Positions 48,029-62,100 of a stretch of DNA of 64,000 nt are shown here, one piece after another. The stretch is from Acanthopleura granulata. Lineage: Eukaryota; Mollusca; Polyplacophora; Chitonida; Chitonidae. The stretch covers positions 19,670,120 to 19,734,119 of the forward strand of contig JABBOT010000002.1 in NCBI GenBank assembly GCA_016165875.1, written 5' to 3'. Position 1 is the first letter of the stretch; every line of letters begins with the position of its first letter. The translations under genes were made by a program, and so were the position numbers. The notes under the pieces are model-generated. The model ran no database searches. It was not told where the DNA came from and saw only the letters and a program-made list of their open reading frames with translations.

Positions 48029-51000
48029 AAGAAAGCCCTATGGCATCGTGGGTGAACGATTCTCCAAAGACTCGTGAATTAATAATAAGCGAAGGAAATG
48101 AGCATTCTGGCGGATGGTGGCAGGCCTGCTTTGCCAGAGAGGCGGTGACGGAAAAACCTAACTTGGATTCCAACTTAACACTTGCTGATATTAAGCCCAT
48201 GCAATCCAGTTATTTAATGGGGGGCTGCTGGATCACTTCTGCGCCTTCCAAATATGGTAGTGTGGGCAAGTCCACATGTCAGTGACACTTGTTGAAGTGC
48301 CATCAATAGAAGCTGTGAGCAGTCTCTATTGAACGAGCGATCTGTACAATTACGGGTCGTGATGTGACAGTCTTTCAATATCCTTTGACTTGGCAATGGG
48401 TGTAAATCTCCGATTATACAGTAAACTCCTCCGTGTTGTCCGGTCGTGCGGATCCGGGCCCCGGCCTAATGGTTGACGGCTATCTCTGAACACAAGCCCC
48501 TGTCTCCCGAGACACTATCCATCCCCTCGGCTCCCGAGCAAACTTTCTGAAAGTTGTTTCACTAATTGTTACTGAGAAGTTATTATGCTGTAGGCCGGTG
48601 GTTTGACCGTACCTGCTGTTCTCGGCCAAATCTCACTAATTCCGAGAGTTTCTCTTAATGTCTGACTTTCCCACAGGCTCGAACAATGGGCTCTTTAACT
48701 GACGGACGGGTTATGGGGAGATTCCCGCGCCTCGGGCCCGCAGACGACACACCACCAATTTGACTTTGGATTTTTCCAGCGGGGGAGACAAATATGAAAC
48801 AGTAGGGTCGAGGGCAGAGTCGACGCTAGCTTTATGGATCTAGCATAAACAAAAAAACAGTCCGGCACTGCTGTAATGTCGTCTCGCATCTCACTAGCCG
48901 GTGGTCTAGGAGCATACGGCACTAGGGCTTGACCCTGCTTCTGGTCAAACGACGGTGTTTAGCCAGGTACACTCTGACCAATCAGTTGTGTCCACAAAGT
49001 CAAAGATAAGAGCAAAGGAAAGCTGTAGTAAAATGTCCTTTCGCTACACTTCCAAACCTCGGCAATTGATCTATTTCCCCGGTACTGTGCACATTTCCCC
49101 CCATAAGCCCACGATACGGCGCTAATATTTTCCCCGATTTCCACGGGCATCTAATTTCTAATGTAAACCCAGTCGGTTGACATCTCTCGCCCATTCAAAT
49201 ATTGAGACAAGGGTCGACGTGGATTTGTGCTCTCTTATAATCCCACTGAAAGCGACCCAAGTTTGTGCCTACAAACAAATCAAGCGTCACAAAAAACAAA
49301 TTTGGATACAAATGGAGAAATGAATAAAAGTCTTGTTACGACGGTCGTTGTTTATGGGACTTTGATCAGAAAGAGCAAATGAAGAAGAGGAGGGTCCTTG
49401 TTTTCAAATTAACTCATAAAGATGTATTGACAGAGAGCGGCGCCAGCCGTGCATCTGGCACATCTACCTTATTTACCTCCCGTGACCAGAGAACTCTCAT
49501 GGGAAGGAGTCGCAGCTTTGCATGCAAAATGGAAAAAATTCTTAACATAAAGTTCACTTTTCTTGACATTTCCTTTCTTGATTATGGCCGGTTGCCCAAC
49601 GGATTGGCTCTCGTGAGGGGTCGTGTCGAGGGGACGGCGAACTCGGTAACAGTGGCACAAAGTCGAGGGATAGTTTGACGTCTTCTTAATATATCTGACG
49701 AACAAACGCTCGCAGCTGACCGTCAACGGTAAAAACAAACGTCAACACGTTTGAGAAGCGATTGTCTGAAGGATGAAGAGGATACTCGTAGGAGATTAAG
49801 TCTTCCCACCCTCAGAACTGCCTTAGCGGCCAGAAATATCGAAAATTACTGAGGAACGGCTTTGGAGATTTTCGTGCCAGAGATAACTGAACTGTGCACA
49901 GAAAAAAAATGTCCAAGGTGTTAAAATCTGTATGGATTCTTCGCAGTTGATTTAGCTATATTTCACAGTCCAAGAATAGCGGAGGAGTTCGTTTTTTTCG
50001 GTTCAGTTAATATTGGGTACACTGACTTTCTTGTGCCAAAACACTTCAAAGCGAAAAGTTCCTTAAGCCGCCAACGATGTATTCCATACCCGTCTACAAT
50101 AAGAGATACAGAGAATGCTTGAGCAAACAAGAAACCCTTGATCAGCTCGTCTTATCTTATTTTTTAAAGGAGGTGCATTTTAGCAGATGAATTTATCGAA
50201 CGAAACAAGTTCATCCTGGAAAAGTCAATGTGGGGCATTAAAATGACACTTTGGGAGAGAATTAAAAACCGTATACATGGAAAGAAAGTTTTAAAATAAG
50301 TGGAAATGGGCTTAAAACCAATGTCTAATATAAGCCTCGAAAAGCCCTGAGCTATATCATCTTTAAGAATTGCGAATCACGTGTTTGGACTGAGATTTGT
50401 AATATTTGTATGCTTGCTCTATTTCCTTTTCAGTTATGCATTTTAAAATGTCGTAGACACTTTTTTGGCTAGGAGGGGATTAGGCTTTCATGCCTGTGAA
50501 AGCCCCGTGTATCACAAATCGCATGTCGGGGGATGGCCTCTCGGTTAACCCCACTCTTCTTTTTGTCCTCTGCCCACTGCCCTAGCCTGCACAGCTTGCA
50601 CCGTACAGTTTGGGGGAAGCCACTCGCAGTGAAAATCGCTAAACCTCTATAAACTTTCTCGACTTTTTATGTATTTATTTCTGACTCTAGTTGGGTGAGA
50701 AGAATGCTCTTAAGAAGGGCAAACGGTCTGTTGTTTACGCTATCTTCTAACCGCTCTTCGCGGAGGGGGGCTTTATGGCCAACACTAAAACTGAAGAAGA
50801 ATTCAACCTATACAAGTTGCCAATCCGTCCAGATCCCATCTCACATGTGTTTAACCAGAGTGCTGGCTCCAGATCTGCCCTAAACCCTCCTCTAATATCC
50901 ACAAATCTACCCGGCTTTTAAAGGTGTCTCGTTTTTCTCGGCCCCACGTTCTACAATGACATAACCCTGGGGCTCCAGTGATGACAGAAATCCTTCACCT

Positions 51001-54000
51001 GTTCGCTAGTAAGACAAGTGTCCCAGGCTGCTCACAGCATCCCAGGGGTATCTCCACCCACAGGACATATCTATTGATTTTGTGACGTGTAATTATCTTT
51101 TTCTGCAGGGTCAGCTATTAGCCATGTATCGTAATTCTTACATAAATCAGCATTCACTCCTTTGACGTCAGCAAAATAAAATACCAACTAGTATTTCATC
51201 ATCACACTATATACATGTCCATGTCTGTTACATCAATTTCTTTTCAATATTTAATCATATCTGTGCCATTTTTTCTATCTTTTTTATAAAGATGTTATCT
51301 CTTTTAAAAGACGTACATATACTATGAATACATTACACTATGTTAAGCCACTGGGGGAGTTATTTTATGAATACCCGCTTCCATTTGATAACAGATACTG
51401 CTGGATAGGACTACGGTTAGTTTCACATTACATCTAAGCTTGGGGCTGATCAATACAAATTCAACAAAAAACATCTCCTCACATATTGCCGTTATCTAAA
51501 TGCAGTTCTGTGATAAATACAATTGACTGTGGCATTAATTTCGTTGCTTCGCATATTAATTTGCTTCATTACATTTTATTAAGTCATTGTAAGGCTAAGA
51601 TACCAACTGTCACATTTTGTGGCAAATACACAGAACCTGTTAACGACACAATAGTATCCTACTATGTTTACCGACATGTATACATGCAAATGTGCAATAA
51701 TATTTTCGAATAAATTTTAATACCGCACCATACATTTTTAAATATAGTTTCAAGTCCTACACATGCCTTACGATCAGATCTCTGAAAAAATGCAACTGAG
51801 TTAAACGTCATGTTCCATTTTGAGTCCGCTTTCGGATTTTTTTTACTCTAATATTGTCGGGAGAAAGAAATTCTGTAGGGCTTTGAGGACGATCATAAAA
51901 ATTCCGGACTTGTCCTCGGATACGGAGTGGAGTTTTGGGGCGGGAGAAAAGGAGGTTGAGAAAAGCACTATCTGACATAAGGGTCGTGGCGATAAGATAA
52001 TGTAAAACTCAGGGATTCGGCTGAAGGCTTTTGACAACACATCCCGTTGCCGCTGCCTTGATGGTTTCCCTGGCTGCTGGGCGCCCGTGTGTGCCGAGGA
52101 CTCTGGCCGGCTTGACGGCAGCTCCCTCGACCCCTGAGTCTCCAGCACAGAACCTGTCACATTTCCCGACACGTTTATAGAGACACTTCTCAACTTCGTT
52201 CATCTTCACGCGCCTTAAAGCCCTTCCGCTGACCTTCGTGGGACGATGCCAAGATAAAATACATATACACCCACTCAAATAAACCCAAACCAAAATTGTT
52301 TGGACGAAAGTTTCAGGTTTTGGAAATTATAGCATTTAATCATTTATTACTCATAAATTATGACGAAAAGGGTGATTAACAACTGCGTGAATTGTTTGAT
52401 AATTTACTGGAAATTTTCTGAAGATGTAAACAAAAGTTGTGAAAAGTAAATCCTTCCAGAGCTGGGGCTATAACTACAGAGGGCGGATGGGGACTCGGGG
52501 GCTTCGGTCGACACACATTGACTTAGGATCGCCTCCTTTATTCTAAATCGGAACTCTGCAAAATAAAAGGTACAAGAGCACACGACTTTGTCACCTCAGA
52601 CAGAGATTTGCCAAAGAAATCCTTGGTTAACTCCAACCAAAGAAAAACTCTGACTTTGAACGTTTTTTGTACTTAAAGTTTTTGTTTGTTAAAAGCAAAA
52701 TTTGGAAGGATACAGATTTCACCCGTTTGGAATAGTTTCTCAATACATTTAACAAATAAGGTCCATTCGGTTGAATCCGTCGCATGATTCATCCATATAC
52801 ATGATAAAAGTATTAAAAATGTATTTAGGCCTAAATACTTTTTATTACAAAATAAATCATTGTCTTGTACAAAGTTTCAGATTCCAAGGCCTGAGGGATT
52901 GTGAAGTCATCACCAACAAGTAATTAGATAGGTATTAATTTATAAATGATAATTGCATTAGAGTTTATGTTAAATGGTACAATGGAAGGTTTTTAGTTTA
53001 AATGATAAACTTATGATGAACAATAGAGGAGATTTCATTAAAATATCATTTCTGGTTAGAAAATGTTAAGATGTATTAAACTGAGAAATTCTATGCACTA
53101 CATTTTAATATACAGTGCCTAAAAATTGATTATTAAGTCTCGATGAAATATAGTATAGAAAGGATACATCCAGCTTGAAAAAAAAATCTTAGATTAAAAG
53201 CGCAAAAGAAAAAAATGTCCCGGCGCATAAAACATGGCACAATTGTCACAAAATATATAATACATATATACAAGGGCGAATAAATGGCGTCATGAGGTAT
53301 ATATGTCACCTGGGCATGCGCACAGAATGGACCAGAAAAAATATGTACAAATGGCAGTATGGGATCCATGACCGTGCAAATACAATATGCGAATTGTATG
53401 TAATGAATAATTCTTCTATAAATAATATATCATTCTGTTCAGCACTGGGTCATATTTCATTATGTGGCAACTCTCCCAGAAGGGCTGTCCTCAGTCAGGG
53501 CATTGATTTATACAAAAACTGTTTATCTTAAAAACTAAGCATTGAAAATAAAAATTTGAAATGAAAAACAAATATATTTGAAGAAATAACGTTTGAATTT
53601 TACCCGAAAATTGGAAAATAAGACAAAATGAAATCGTTGAATGCAGGCACAAAACTGACGTATGTCGTATCATGAGTGTCTATAACATGTTTTTGATTTA
53701 TAGTTTCTCTGTTTGTTAGCTCTTTTTTCCTATCCACATTGTTTTAACTGTCTTCACAGCTAGTGTTTTTAACGATCCTCTGTTCTCTGTCCACGATATC
53801 AATTGTGTTACTTTTTGTTGTTCTTACGTATAACTACTGCAAAACAGACGTGAGGCTGGCTTGTCCGTGTCTTTTTACCATTTCGCTTTCCACGTCTGCT
53901 TTAAGTCCGATGGTTTAATTGGAACTACTCTAGAAATTAATCTCTATTCTTTCTTATTACAGGCTATTAATCTGTGTTAAGACCGGAAATCTCTAGAGAG

Positions 54001-57000
54001 ACTGTGATCTCGAGGCTGCGGCTGTTCCAAACTTAACACTCCTCCCCAGCAATTGATTCGTTTGTCACCCGAACTTGGAACAAGGACGGATGAGTTGATT
54101 GTGTTGCCTGTTAATAGGTGAATCCATCTTAGGAGCCTCTTTGCGGCTGCGCTCAACCCATACTGCCTCAATAGTTTAAGAAGGCGGGCTATAGCACATC
54201 CAAGAGTCTTCAACTCCCATCAAATTCACTTGGAAATATCTCTTGTCGTCAACAAGGAAATTTGCTGTTTCTGGGCGGCGATACTATCACCGCTGTTCAT
54301 TAATAATTCACCTTTTCTAGCGGGTAACTAATTTGTGAACGCGGAAGCGATGGGAATAAAAAGTTGTCCCAAACGAGCTGGTATACAGGCCCCGGTCCGA
54401 CCTGTCTCCCGTTCCGACGTTCTGATCTTCCTACTCATTTATTTATCGCCTTAATGAAAGCCCAGTCGATCAACACCTCCCGGACACGCGATTTAATCTG
54501 TCACCAACTTTACAACTTTGCTCAGCAAACGCTTTAAAGTGAGAAACAAATAGCTTACGAAATAAAACCAAGAGAATAAAGAAATACACATAAAAAGAAC
54601 AAATTTGAAAAAATAACATGGAAGTGTTTAATAATCATAGGGCATTATTTTCGCTATCTACCATCCTCCCTGGTGATCAGATTTTATCACACACTAATGT
54701 ACATAAATATATATCTGTCTGTTTAATCAGTGCACTTATTATGTATTCTGAGTAAATGTATTATGCGAATGGATTTATTAAAATTGATTAAAATTGTATG
54801 TGTAATTAATTTATATTTAGAAATACATATATATTTAAATTAAGTTCTACGTTTTGCTGAAAGTACTACAATTATTTTAAGATGTAACAATATTTAAATA
54901 AAATAATATTCGTTTTAAATACTGAGTAAACACAACTCTGACGTGCATGCTGATTGCTACTCTACTTCCGGAAAATCAAAAAGCAAAAATCAGAAATATT
55001 CCTTATACGTATTTGAAATACTTAGTCCAAGTAATATGTAGTGCAGAAAAAAAGGAGAAAAGTTTAGTTATACTTTTGTATTGTCTCAGATAAATGGCCT
55101 AATGATTATAGATATAAATTTCTGCGTACATATTGAAAGCTTCAGAAATGTTTTGCCCCTTAATGACTCATGTTGAAAAGAAAATCTAGCCATAGTTTCG
55201 GGCAGTACCTGGTGAGATGGAACTACACCTTACATCGTCATATGTGTGTTAGTAATTATGATGCGATCTTTAAACAGAGCTGTGATAAGTTACAAAAATG
55301 TCATTCTTATTTATGGTGTTAACTAACAACAACCAAGCAACCGATCGATCAGTCAATGAATAAATCAGTAAAAAATTGTGACAATGTTTATTCCAAAATC
55401 TCCTATTCTGACTGAAAAATTCTGATAATGGTTCTCCAGAAATCTGCGATTAATAAAAAAACTGTAATGATAATGGTTCTTCAAAACGTGTTGCTGACTC
55501 AAAAAGTGTAATGATTGTTTCCTAAAAAACATGCTGTTGACTCATAAAGTGTAGCAATACTGCATCAGAAATGGGATATTGACTCAAGATGTGCTCTGCT
55601 AATTTTCATGTAGTCTTTTCTGTTAGAAATCGGGATTGCTTGGCAAGAGTCTTTCGCTACTGCTGCCTCTCCACATTATTCACTCAGTGCAAGTTCTTCG
55701 CCTTCAGCCCTGACTGAAAACGCCTTAAGGTAAACCTACAAGTGTGGCCTGACGTCGTAAATAAAACTAAATAAATGTTTAGGAGGGGGTGACAATTTGC
55801 TCAACCATCTTAAAGGGGTTTTATGTGGCTGTTAAAACGCGATCATTCTTCAGACGTGAGCTCGATGTAACAAAAGAGACGGCTTGTTGTGGACTCCATA
55901 AAATCAACACCTAAGATTAGCTAGCTGTATACAGTTGGAGTTTATAGCGGATTCAGTGAATGGGGCAAACCAGTGATTTATTATGCCCACTGTCATTGCG
56001 CCTTTGTAGCCCATATATGCAGTTATAACCTGGACGAGAGCCTAGTTACGAGGCGTGTAGCAAACTTAATGGCAGTGGATACACCCTGACATCCATGACA
56101 TCTTTTACACGGTGATGACACGAAACTGTTTGTCATAAGGGGACAGGATAACTTTGCGGACCTGGAAAAGGAAAACAGGTATGAAATATTAAAGACACTT
56201 ACTGGATGTCCCTGTCATTTTGTTCATACTAGTCGTGCCCGGCACTCAGGTTGTCTGTCTGTGTGTGTATATGTAAGCCACCGTCCGCACGGGCCGGCCC
56301 AACAACTCCAGGTTACCTTGTTCTACACAGCCCGAATTAAACACCGATAAACGTTGACGGCAATTTCAACGCGGACAAGCATTAGACTTGCCTGACCCTC
56401 AGTGTGGTAACCAACCAATCAGAGACCGACTCGACCACTCACTCGGCTCTCTACTCTACCCCTAGCTGTGTCTGACACGATGTCAGCCCAAACCGGGATA
56501 ACACAAGGCTTTAGCTGAACTCGAACAAGTGGCGGTCTCTTTCTCGTTATCTGATTGGCTGGCCGTCGTGAAAACCTAAGGATCGTCTGTTTGTTACAAA
56601 TTAAGAATGGAAGAACAGGTTAGGGAGCAAATCGTCTTCCTCCCTAAGGGGTAATGATACGCTTGCATCGACGTGTCTTAGCCAACATTGCTTTTTCAGC
56701 TGGTCTCTATCTTGCGGTTGATTTGGTCGGTGATAAAGAAAGAGATTTAGCATAAAGCGCCCCCGTGACCTGTCAGTATCGTTTTGTTGGTTACCTAACT
56801 GGAATGCTCAAAGGCGATCGCCTATTGTGAGCAAGATCTGACTGCAAAAGGCAGGACTCGTTATTAAACTGCAATGATCCTTTTACCAAAATCGGGCCCT
56901 GCCCCGTTTTCTTTGAAGTCCTCCCAGATCAACACGGGCGGCTCGTTGCTCAATTTTACTGTCTGCTAATGAACTGAACCTTACGGAGCGACTTTCCGCC

Positions 57001-57724
57001 TCGACGCTTCTGTCGGATTTAGTGTAGAATGACTCTTATGTAACACGTGAACAACTGCTTCAATGATTTTATGGAAACTTTGTCAACCAGCAAGAAAGTG
57101 ATAAAAAGTGATACCTTTGATTTTTTTATTCTGTAAGAAATATATTTTCTACAATTTCTGTTGAGCTTTACATTTCTTTGAAGACATCAGTTTAAGCATA
57201 TGCAAAGGGGTTCAACGAAGTAAGATGGTGTGTTCCTTTGACTTTTAGTTAGCTTTTGTCGTGGGTTGACCAGGTAAAGTGATAGTGTGTCTATTTTAAG
57301 CTTGTTAAAGAATGTTTCGTTGAAGCCATTTTATCAAGCCTTAAAGAATCAACTGTGCTAAATGTTAAAAATTCACAGGTAGTTATGCAAATGTTTAGGT
57401 TTGAGGTTGAATATCACAGGCTGTTTGTGGTGTGAGGTTGTTTGTTATCCATGAGTCATCTGTGTGGAAAAATATTAAACTTGTATTCCACACGAATATT
57501 CGAACAGCAAGTCTCAAATCGACTTTCACACAAATCCTAAGGTACTAAAGGCATAAAAGGAGACTATGGACCTCTATGATGCAGATTTGGTTTACTTTAA
57601 GCCACTTTCGCTCCACGTTGAATATTAACCACGAAAGAGTCAGTTGCTTATGTAATATACGGTTTCTTCAATGGCAGAAAAAAAAACTGCACCTAAAAAA
57701 ATAAAATTATTTTAAGGTATGTTG

Positions 57725-57950
57725 GATTTATTTATTTTTTTATTTGGTTCAAGTTTTACGTCACGCTAAAGAATACTTCATTTATATGACGGAGGGGCAG
57801 CTTTACGTTGGAGAACACCGGTCAGAGCCAGGTGGAAACTCGGAGAGGAAACCAGTATGAGCTGGGCTTTAGCTCACTGCGATCGTATTGGTGAGAGGCT
57901 CCTGAGTCATTGTGCTGTGCTCGAACGCTATTTTCGAGGCCATGCACGGA
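57725..57950 (-). mobile_element. Degenerate SINE, same family as 2531
   Basis: On the + strand it starts with ATTTATTTATTTTTTTA (reverse of the AAAT tail), then GAATACTTCATTTATATGAC, CGGTCAGAGCCAGG, GAGCTGGGCTTTAGCTCACT and GATCGTATTGGTGAGAGGC, and ends in a TTTTCGAGGCCATGC head. The order matches the element at 2531, with an internal deletion and many substitutions, so this is an old insertion. Confidence 0.8.
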
Positions 57951-58479
57951 GGCCATGCATTGGAAATTTCGACTCGTAAACGACATCAGTTGGCGTCAGG
58001 AAACTGACCAGTGAATATTCCCTCCTATCCCCAAAATGTATTGTATATGAAACTCAAATCGCCAGTCACAATATCCAGATCCATGTGCTTTTTTCATAAC
58101 CTATATTTGTTATCAATAAATTGCTTTAAACACTTAGACATTTTAGTGTATCCCGGAAGTGTTATACATAATGGGAGATATAAGGTATTGAGGATCTCAA
58201 ATCGGTTTTGTATAAGAAAAGTCCGGGTGAATATTTATTTATGTTTTTCATTGTTGGTTAACTCCGGAATAAATCACCGACCATTGCTAGCTTACTGACA
58301 AACTTTCTCACTTGTAGAGTGTACAGATATGCACAGAATATTGTGAAATGTTTTGTGGAAATGGTCTCCAACGAACGTTAAACTGTGCAAACAGTCACAC
58401 AACTTGAATCGACTGCATATTGTAACCAACGTCCCACAAACAGTGAGAGCGGAAGAATCTACAAATTCCCTGTCCATGG

Positions 58480-59105
58480 CCGGGTTAGAACCCCCACCCG
58501 GTGATTCCTCTTTCTGAAGAACTCACCACATCCTTGAATTGCTAAACGTAATGGAAGATTTAACGCAGTAGAGAGCGCAATCTATTATAGTATATCGTTA
58601 CGACAAAATAAAGTGAGGTTGAATAAGTCATCCCAGCATGGATTCGGTTTACGCAATGGGAGAATTAACTTAGGGATGATCCCAAACTGGTATTGTTAAA
58701 AGTAAAAGAAATTCGGATGAATAAAAACTAAGTTATCTCAGCGTGGATATGCTGAATGCAATGGAAGATAGGTAGTAGTGATCCCAGCGGAGTATATATT
58801 AACACTTTTATATAAACGCTCTGGTGAATAATGGAAGATCTAAAGTATATAGAGATCCACACTGGTATGCCTAAGTAAAAGTCTCAGTAAAGTTCTGAAG
58901 AACAGGTCACCTCAGCCTGGAATTGTTGTATGTAATGGAAGGCTGATTACGTAGTATTGATCCCAATGGAGTATATAATTAACTGAGGTTCTCTTAACTC
59001 TCATCCTGGAATGGGGGTACGGAAAGGGAGGTTTAACGTATAAAGTGATCCCAGTGTAGTTCTGGCTAGTAACTCATCCCAACCAGGGATCGTTGTACTC
59101 CACCA
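58480..59105 (+). repeat. Old degenerate tandem array, period about 95-104 bp
   Basis: The motif pair 'CATCCCAGCNTGGA...GTAATGGAAGA' and 'GTGATCCCAGTGGAGTAT' recurs: second-motif positions near 58574, 58676, 58778, 58850 (shortened unit), 58951 and 59045. Units are perhaps 60-70% similar. A further stray unit may lie at about 58150-58240. Confidence 0.7.
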
Positions 59106-62100
59106 AATGATGTGAAGGACTGGACGTCTTAATGCTCTGCACTTCATAATACTTTCTGGGTTTTTTTTTTATTTCAGCTCAACTTCAACACCCAACTGGC
59201 CCTGGATGTTTATAGGTTTCTTTGCATCCATCTTCCAGCGATAATTCTTACATCGAAAAGAATTATTCTTAAAAAGGCAATTTAAATAAATAGATAAGTA
59301 AATATATAAATGGATCCGAATTGGTAGTGAAAATATCACAATGACTGTTCTTGCAGCCAATCCCCAAAGAAAAAATAATACCACAGTACAATGCATGTAA
59401 AGAAATTATTACATATGTAATCATTGTTCTTTTCTCACCTTTTCAACTGACACCGAGGCGAGCCAGATCAGTCAAATCACATGCACTTCTATGAGCCTTC
59501 AACGGAAACAAGGCATTGCAAGTCAGTAATTCTGACACCCAAGCGAGAAAAAACTTATGCCACTATGAAACAAACAACAAAATCAAACTAAGATATATGG
59601 TAATCTATTCTGTATATATTATCTCATAAAATGCAGAAGCATTGATGAGCTTGTGAATTAGTCCTTGTTGGAAATTAGACTGAAATTAACTAGTAAAACA
59701 ATTAAAATATCACCCAGATATTTTATTTTGGATGATCCTCGCATGAGATGGCAACAGCCCATCATTTTTTTTTTTTTGGAAAGTTGAACTGCTTTACCCT
59801 CGCTGATGTTTTCCTGCTACTGCACACAGTATTCCCCTTTTCATGTTATAAAAAAAAATAAAGAAAAAATTGTATAGACAAATAAACGGGAAAACGATAA
59901 AATTTTTTTCAATTTTTGGACAATATATTGAAAATGAAATATCATTCAATGGCTAGATATTATCAATGGTAATCAGTTTTTTTATTCGCAAAGATGTTTT
60001 CTGAATCAATAATAGTAGCGCTAACAAAGATGCTACAAATGCTGATAAATTCGACAGGAAGTCTTCGTTCTGCAACACCGGAAGTTCAGTTCCAGGTGAC
60101 CAAGGCGGAAATAGCTACCTTTGTTTTAATAGGAACACCCTTTATTCATGAAATATCGGTAAATGGTATTGCACCAAGTTTTCGTCAATGGTGGGAATAA
60201 GACGCTACTGTTCGCTGCTGCACCCTTTCTGTCTCACCAATGCAACCCTTTACTCAGTTCTGGCACCCCTAACAGATTAGCATGCATAATCATTGATGCT
60301 TTTTTTCTCTTTTGTTGTTGTTCCTTTTTTGGCGCTAGTAAACGGAAGAAGACATTTTCACAATGTCTTCATTCCTTTAGAATCCTAGTATAACATACGC
60401 CATCACTTCCTCACGGTATATAGCAGGAATGTGCCCCCGGGGTTTTATCAAAGTTCTGAGAGAAAAACACGCACTAAAACTCACCATCCCCCTCCCGATA
60501 ACCACCAAACGGCACCTCCCGCTTTTTAGCATAACCACGGCCTTTCTCGTCTCCTTATATCAACTGTATAAATACACCCAAATGTATAAAGGGAAACAAC
60601 AAAGTTGCACATTTGAAGTGTTCCAGATTCAATCACACTAACTTTATAAGCTATAGGTACATATATAACTTTTAGATTTCATTTGAATAGAATAAGTAAA
60701 ATACAGCACAACGATACAGACCAACTAATACAAGTATATTTATCAGACGCATCGAAAACAAACAATATCAATTGCGGACGAGTCTGTACTTGGTCGTGCC
60801 TAGTCATCTACCACTTCTGAAAATCGTGAATCATTCACTTACAGCGTAAAAAGATGACGCGCGCAATGAAACAAATGCATGTAATGTGTACACAATGCCA
60901 AAAATATCGACTATTTTAAAAAATATCTTTTCATTCCATTCCATTTTAGCCTTGACGAGGGATCTCTCTCATAAGAGGGTTAAAACTCTGGTTCGCTGCG
61001 ATTTCAGGCATGAGTTCAAACATAGGTCTTGTCTCTTGCCACATATTTTTGCCACTGCTTTAAAATCAAGATGTTTGTGAAATTCCTACAGAAATCGGTG
61101 AGTTAGTAAAGGTCCTCCACTCAAATAATTCACTAGTACGGTGTTTAACACAAATCAATCATTGTGGTAACCTCATCTTGGTAAATCAATCAAATAAATA
61201 TATAATGGCCGTGATCGGGTCTTGGATCGCCTTTCAAGCGTAATATAGAGAGAAGACGAGTCATTTTTAGACAGCCAAACCCAAGACTGAAATACGAGAG
61301 CGGGATTCAAGCGTATGGCCTCGGTGGTTAAGGGTCTGACACTCGGACTGAGTCAGTCTTATCGGAACTAGAGAATACCTACCAAGACAAGCACCTTCTC
61401 GACATGGCGTAATATCCTGTGGAAATATTTAAGGGAACATATTTCATGTATCATTTTTATATTTCATTGGTGTTTATCGCCGTAATCATTTTTATTTATA
61501 TAGTCCCTTGTCGGTGGTCAGGATTATGAAAGTAAGGTGAAATGTCAAGTGTAAAAACCTCTGCTAGCCATCTAACAAATATAAAAAAAAACGGCGAAAA
61601 ACGGATTGGAACACGCGACCACAGTGGCTAAGGTTGGATGGTGGCAGGAGCATCTGGGGCAGTAACTGATGGTTTGAATGACAGCATTGTTCATGTTGAT
61701 TCGTTCAAAGTTATAAGTAGACTGTTTGAAGACTACAGACAGCAAAGTGAGGACCGCGCGGTATACTCAACAGTTCCTGTCGTCAGATGTTGTTCACAAA
61801 GGTTAGACACTGAGCAGATGTTCAGGACTTTGTGTCAATTTCATGTAGATGTACACATTTAGCGGCATATTATCACTTCAGTTTATCGATTTGGCGGTCA
61901 TCTGACCTATTGGTTTCCAAATAAATACCCAGGTGTCAAATACGACATTCGGACACCATGTGTAAAACCACAGGCGTTGGTAACTTATTAGGGGCCACTG
62001 GCACAAAACATCTTAAGCAAAATTCCTGGTAACCTTTTCGGCCATCTGGGTTATAGCACCATAAGGCATGATGATTTACGAGAAAATGTTACGAATGTGA

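Noticed and set aside
61305..61640. tRNA-Ser/Leu-like string TGGCCTCGGTGGTTAAGG and a GGATTGGAACACGCGACC string
   Set aside because: These look like A-box- and B-box-like fragments but lie about 280 bp apart. No tRNA fold or complete SINE could be assembled.
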